DNA of 64,000 nucleotides. Origin: SpSt-333 sp964371615 (GTDB lineage: Bacteria; Bacteroidota; Ignavibacteria; UBA10030; UBA8401). The position numbers and the translations under genes were made by a program. Positions 62,029 to 64,000 of the stretch are shown in pieces. The DNA lies in contig CAYJMS010000002.1 in NCBI GenBank assembly GCA_964371615.1, forward strand, positions 124,001 through 188,000. The letters run 5' to 3'. The notes under the pieces were generated by a model. It did no database searches. It saw only the letters and a program-made list of their open reading frames with translations, and was not told where the DNA came from. The first letter of the stretch is position 1, and each line of letters starts with the position of its first letter.

Positions 62029-62907
62029 ATGAAAAATCTACTAATCCCATTTTGCTTTATATTTATTTTAGTAATCGGTTGTAACTCAACGAAAAATGAT
62101 GATCCAGCTGAAAGTGTTCGAATTATGAAGTACAGTGGTCTGGGACCGCCTCCCGGGTTAAATAGTATGTCTATGGCCGCTGCAGGCACTGGGAAAAATT
62201 CAATTGCTAATTTCCAGTCCCAAAGGCTTATCATTAAAACAGGGACTATTTCTATAGAGGTAATTAATTATGATACTGCTGCAATAATACTGCAAACAAT
62301 CGTTAACAAACTTAATGGTTATACCGTTTCCTCAAGTACGGATTTCGAGGACAATTATAGGAAAACAGGTAGGATCGTAGTTAGAATTCCATCAAACACT
62401 TTTGAGGATATTCTTTCTGAAATATCTGCCTTATCTTCGAAAGTATTGAGTACATCTGTGCAAGGAAATGATGTAACTGAAGAATATTACGATTTATCGG
62501 CTCGTTTGGAGAATAAGAAAAGAATAGAGATGCGCTATAGAGAAATATTAAAATCAGCAAAATCTGTGGAAGATATTTTGTCGGTAGAGAAATATTTAGG
62601 TGAAACAAGAGAAGAAATTGAAAGTCTTGAGGGGCGAAAACGTTTCTTAAATGATCGAATTACACTCTCTACGATTACTATAAATTTGCGTGAACCGCAA
62701 CCAACTGTAGAAAATGAAGAAGAGAGTTTTTGGGGTAAAATCGGAAGAGGATTCCGTCGAGGTTTGTATGGCTTTGGAGATGTGTTTGCTTACAGCATCA
62801 CAATTATCATTTCTTCAATTCCCGCGATTGTCTTGTTATACGGAATGATATTTGCGACGATATTAATAATAAAAAGATACCGGACACGAAAAAGTAAACA
62901 ATCATAG
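62029..62907 (+). CDS. Cassette gene 9: DUF4349-type lipoprotein with C-terminal membrane helix
   Basis: 292 residues. Lipobox FILVIGC (Cys about residue 18). Residues about 65-225 form the DUF4349 domain: RLIIKTGTISIEVINYDTAA, GRIVVRIPSNTFEDILSEIS, then a coiled-coil hairpin (YYDLSARLENKKRIEMRYRE ... LEGRKRFLNDRI). One membrane helix at about 258-282 precedes a basic tail. Role unknown; the fold recalls adaptor or anti-sigma-type envelope proteins. Confidence 0.75.
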   Translation: MKNLLIPFCFIFILVIGCNSTKNDDPAESVRIMKYSGLGPPPGLNSMSMAAAGTGKNSIANFQSQRLIIKTGTISIEVINYDTAAIILQTIVNKLNGYTVSSSTDFEDNYRKTGRIVVRIPSNTFEDILSEISALSSKVLSTSVQGNDVTEEYYDLSARLENKKRIEMRYREILKSAKSVEDILSVEKYLGETREEIESLEGRKRFLNDRITLSTITINLREPQPTVENEEESFWGKIGRGFRRGLYGFGDVFAYSITIIISSIPAIVLLYGMIFATILIIKRYRTRKSKQS

Positions 62908-62918
62908 TCGCTGCAACC

Positions 62919-63185
62919 GCCTAACACGTTACTGCGCCCGCCGAAGGTCTACGACTCGTAGGGCGAGCAAGAACCCACGTGGAGGGACGCGCGGCGAAAC
63001 GAGTGCGCGAAACAAGTTTTCACAAAGAATAAGTTGCAACGCTGTCACTAAAATAAATCAACAGTTCAGCACGCGCAGAGCAAACGGAAACTGTGAGATT
63101 CTACCACACGCGGCTTACCTGTCCCCGCCCGCCTGTGGCGTTCGGGCGGGCGCCGCGCTGTTTGGCGGAGATTCAGTCCTTAAGC
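62919..63185 (+). repeat. attC-like site 8 with altered right core
   Basis: 267 bases from GCCTAAC (62919-62925) to CTTAAGC (63179-63185, two changes from GTTAGGC) after ATTCAGTC. Shares left-arm and right-arm segments with site 6, including the CCCGCCCG...CGGGCGGG hairpin. Confidence 0.55.
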
Positions 63186-63222
63186 CAGCGTATCAATAAA
63201 CACAATACTCTCAAGGAGTTGT

Positions 63223-63576
63223 ATGAACAAATTTATTATGTTCGCATTATTGGTTACTATCTCGTTTTGTTATACTCAAAATAAAGACCGAGACAGTTTA
63301 AAAGTCAAAAATATTCAACCATTACCATTAAATGATACTGAAAACACTGCTAAATATATTAAGAATGATAAAAGTGACAAAGAAATAACTTCAACCAAGA
63401 ATGTATCAAATCTAATCCCAAAACAATGGGTGTATACAATTGGTCGAATATACGATTCACAGGATAATTTTGATGACCTAAATCAAAAAGGTGAAAAAGG
63501 ATGGGAATTAGTCTCTGCAGTATATTATGCTGAGAATAAATATCTTTTATGTATCTATAAAAAACCTATTTATTAA
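63223..63576 (+). CDS. Cassette gene 10: exported protein with DUF4177-like motif
   Basis: 117 residues; AAGGAG seven bases before the ATG. Signal peptide (MNKFIMFALLVTISFCYTQ), a charged spacer, and a C-terminal WVYTIGRIYDSQDNFDDLNQ, KGEKGWELVSAVYY and LLCIYKK. The GWELV signature is that of small DUF4177-type domains. Function unknown. Confidence 0.65.
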   Translation: MNKFIMFALLVTISFCYTQNKDRDSLKVKNIQPLPLNDTENTAKYIKNDKSDKEITSTKNVSNLIPKQWVYTIGRIYDSQDNFDDLNQKGEKGWELVSAVYYAENKYLLCIYKKPIY

Positions 63577-63586
63577 ATATTAGCAC

Positions 63587-63695
63587 TGGTTAACAGAAAC
63601 TGAAATATTCTCCACCACGCGGTTTACCTGTCCCTGCCCGCCTGTGGCGTTCGAGCGGGCGCCGCGCTGTTTGGGGGAGTTCCAGTCCATTAGTC
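63587..63695 (+). repeat. attC-like site 9 (short, degenerate)
   Basis: From GTTAAC near 63589 to ATTAGTC at 63689-63695, after TTCCAGTCC. Carries the same right half as sites 6-8 (ACCACGCGG, ACCTGTCC, the CCCGCCTGTGGCGTTCG hairpin and GCGCCGCGCTGTTTGG). Confidence 0.5.
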
Positions 63696-63707
63696 AACTC
63701 AAATTGT

Positions 63708-64000
63708 ATGAATCCAAATATTTCTTATATACCGGCAATTATAATTATATGGTCATTAACTTTAAGCAGTTGTTCTAACAACTCTAAAAGTGATCATACA
63801 ATACCCCATAAAGACACACTCAATATCGTTTCGGATAATCACGTTGCAACCTTACCGAATGGCTTAACTTATTTTGATGCCGAAACAGAAGATCTTTTTA
63901 TCGGTATAATCTCCTCCAATGAATTACTTTTTCCGCTTGCGAGACTTCATTCTGACTCAATATTGATGAACCCCTGGACAGAAATGTGGATTTATGGAGA
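63708..64000 (+). CDS. Cassette gene 11: lipoprotein, 3' end beyond the window
   Basis: 97 codons visible from the ATG at 63708, 12 bases after site 9. Starts MNPNISYIPAIIIIWSLTLS followed by SCSNNSKSD, a lipoprotein signal with Cys at about residue 22. The visible domain is unrecognised. Its presence shows that the array continues to the right. Confidence 0.6.
   Translation, partial: MNPNISYIPAIIIIWSLTLSSCSNNSKSDHTIPHKDTLNIVSDNHVATLPNGLTYFDAETEDLFIGIISSNELLFPLARLHSDSILMNPWTEMWIYG

Overview
The window is a piece of a bacterial chromosome, probably from the Bacteroidota/Chlorobiota/Ignavibacteriota (FCB) neighbourhood. This is inferred from a CarboxypepD_reg-type TonB-dependent receptor paired with a DUF4249 lipoprotein, a bacillithiol gene (bshA), the futalosine menaquinone pathway, and a SUF operon of the SufU/SufT type. 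Unlike many Bacteroidia, clear Shine-Dalgarno sequences precede many genes, so an Ignavibacteria-like lineage fits best. There is no rRNA or other marker to fix the species. I recognised no tRNA, rRNA, CRISPR array or transposase.

Layout. 1-3998 (minus): phenylacetate genes in transcription order paaA, B, C, D, I, J, the last cut by the window edge; the reductase gene paaE is absent. 4070-11121 (minus): folP, diadenylate cyclase, GT2, pcm, TonB-dependent receptor, DUF4249 lipoprotein and miaA, nearly all overlapping or abutting. 11227-12211 (minus): a 33-residue basic protein, a small zinc-ribbon protein and a LON-domain protein. 12263-21010 (minus): an iron-sulphur assembly operon (Rrf2 regulator, cysteine desulfurase, unknown, SufA, B, C, D, S, U, T) ending in a superoxide dismutase. 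21266-23491 (plus): 3-hydroxyacyl-CoA dehydrogenase and acetate kinase. 23535-32317: transporter, IMPACT protein, porin-like protein, bshA, a parvulin, a CPBP-like protein, PcrA helicase and Ogt. 33051-38470: a heavy-metal-binding protein, acetyl-CoA synthetase, a LysE-type exporter, dusB and an isocitrate dehydrogenase.

38570-45984 (plus) is a menaquinone (futalosine) cluster: UbiA-type prenyltransferase, UbiX, UbiD-type decarboxylase, a fused MqnE-MqnA protein, a TIR-like protein and MqnC. The TIR-like gene is out of place among biosynthetic genes and is followed by a strong terminator just upstream of mqnC. 45944-50063 holds an envelope protein, a phosphohexomutase, a zinc-ribbon/B-box protein and YchF. 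50229-55711 (plus) is an arginine operon argC-J-B-R-G with two ARG-box-like palindromes just before argC. Several dispersed palindromic repeats and heptamer-type tandem repeats fill the gaps from about 40 kb onward.

55780-64000 is the most unusual part: an AT-rich array of small, same-strand genes, mostly separated by long imperfect repeats that begin with a CCTAAC-type box and end with a GTTAGGC-type box. This is the structure of integron gene cassettes with attC sites. No integron integrase is visible. Most of the encoded proteins look exported (lipoproteins, small beta-barrels) rather than resistance enzymes. The array starts directly after argG and runs off the window.
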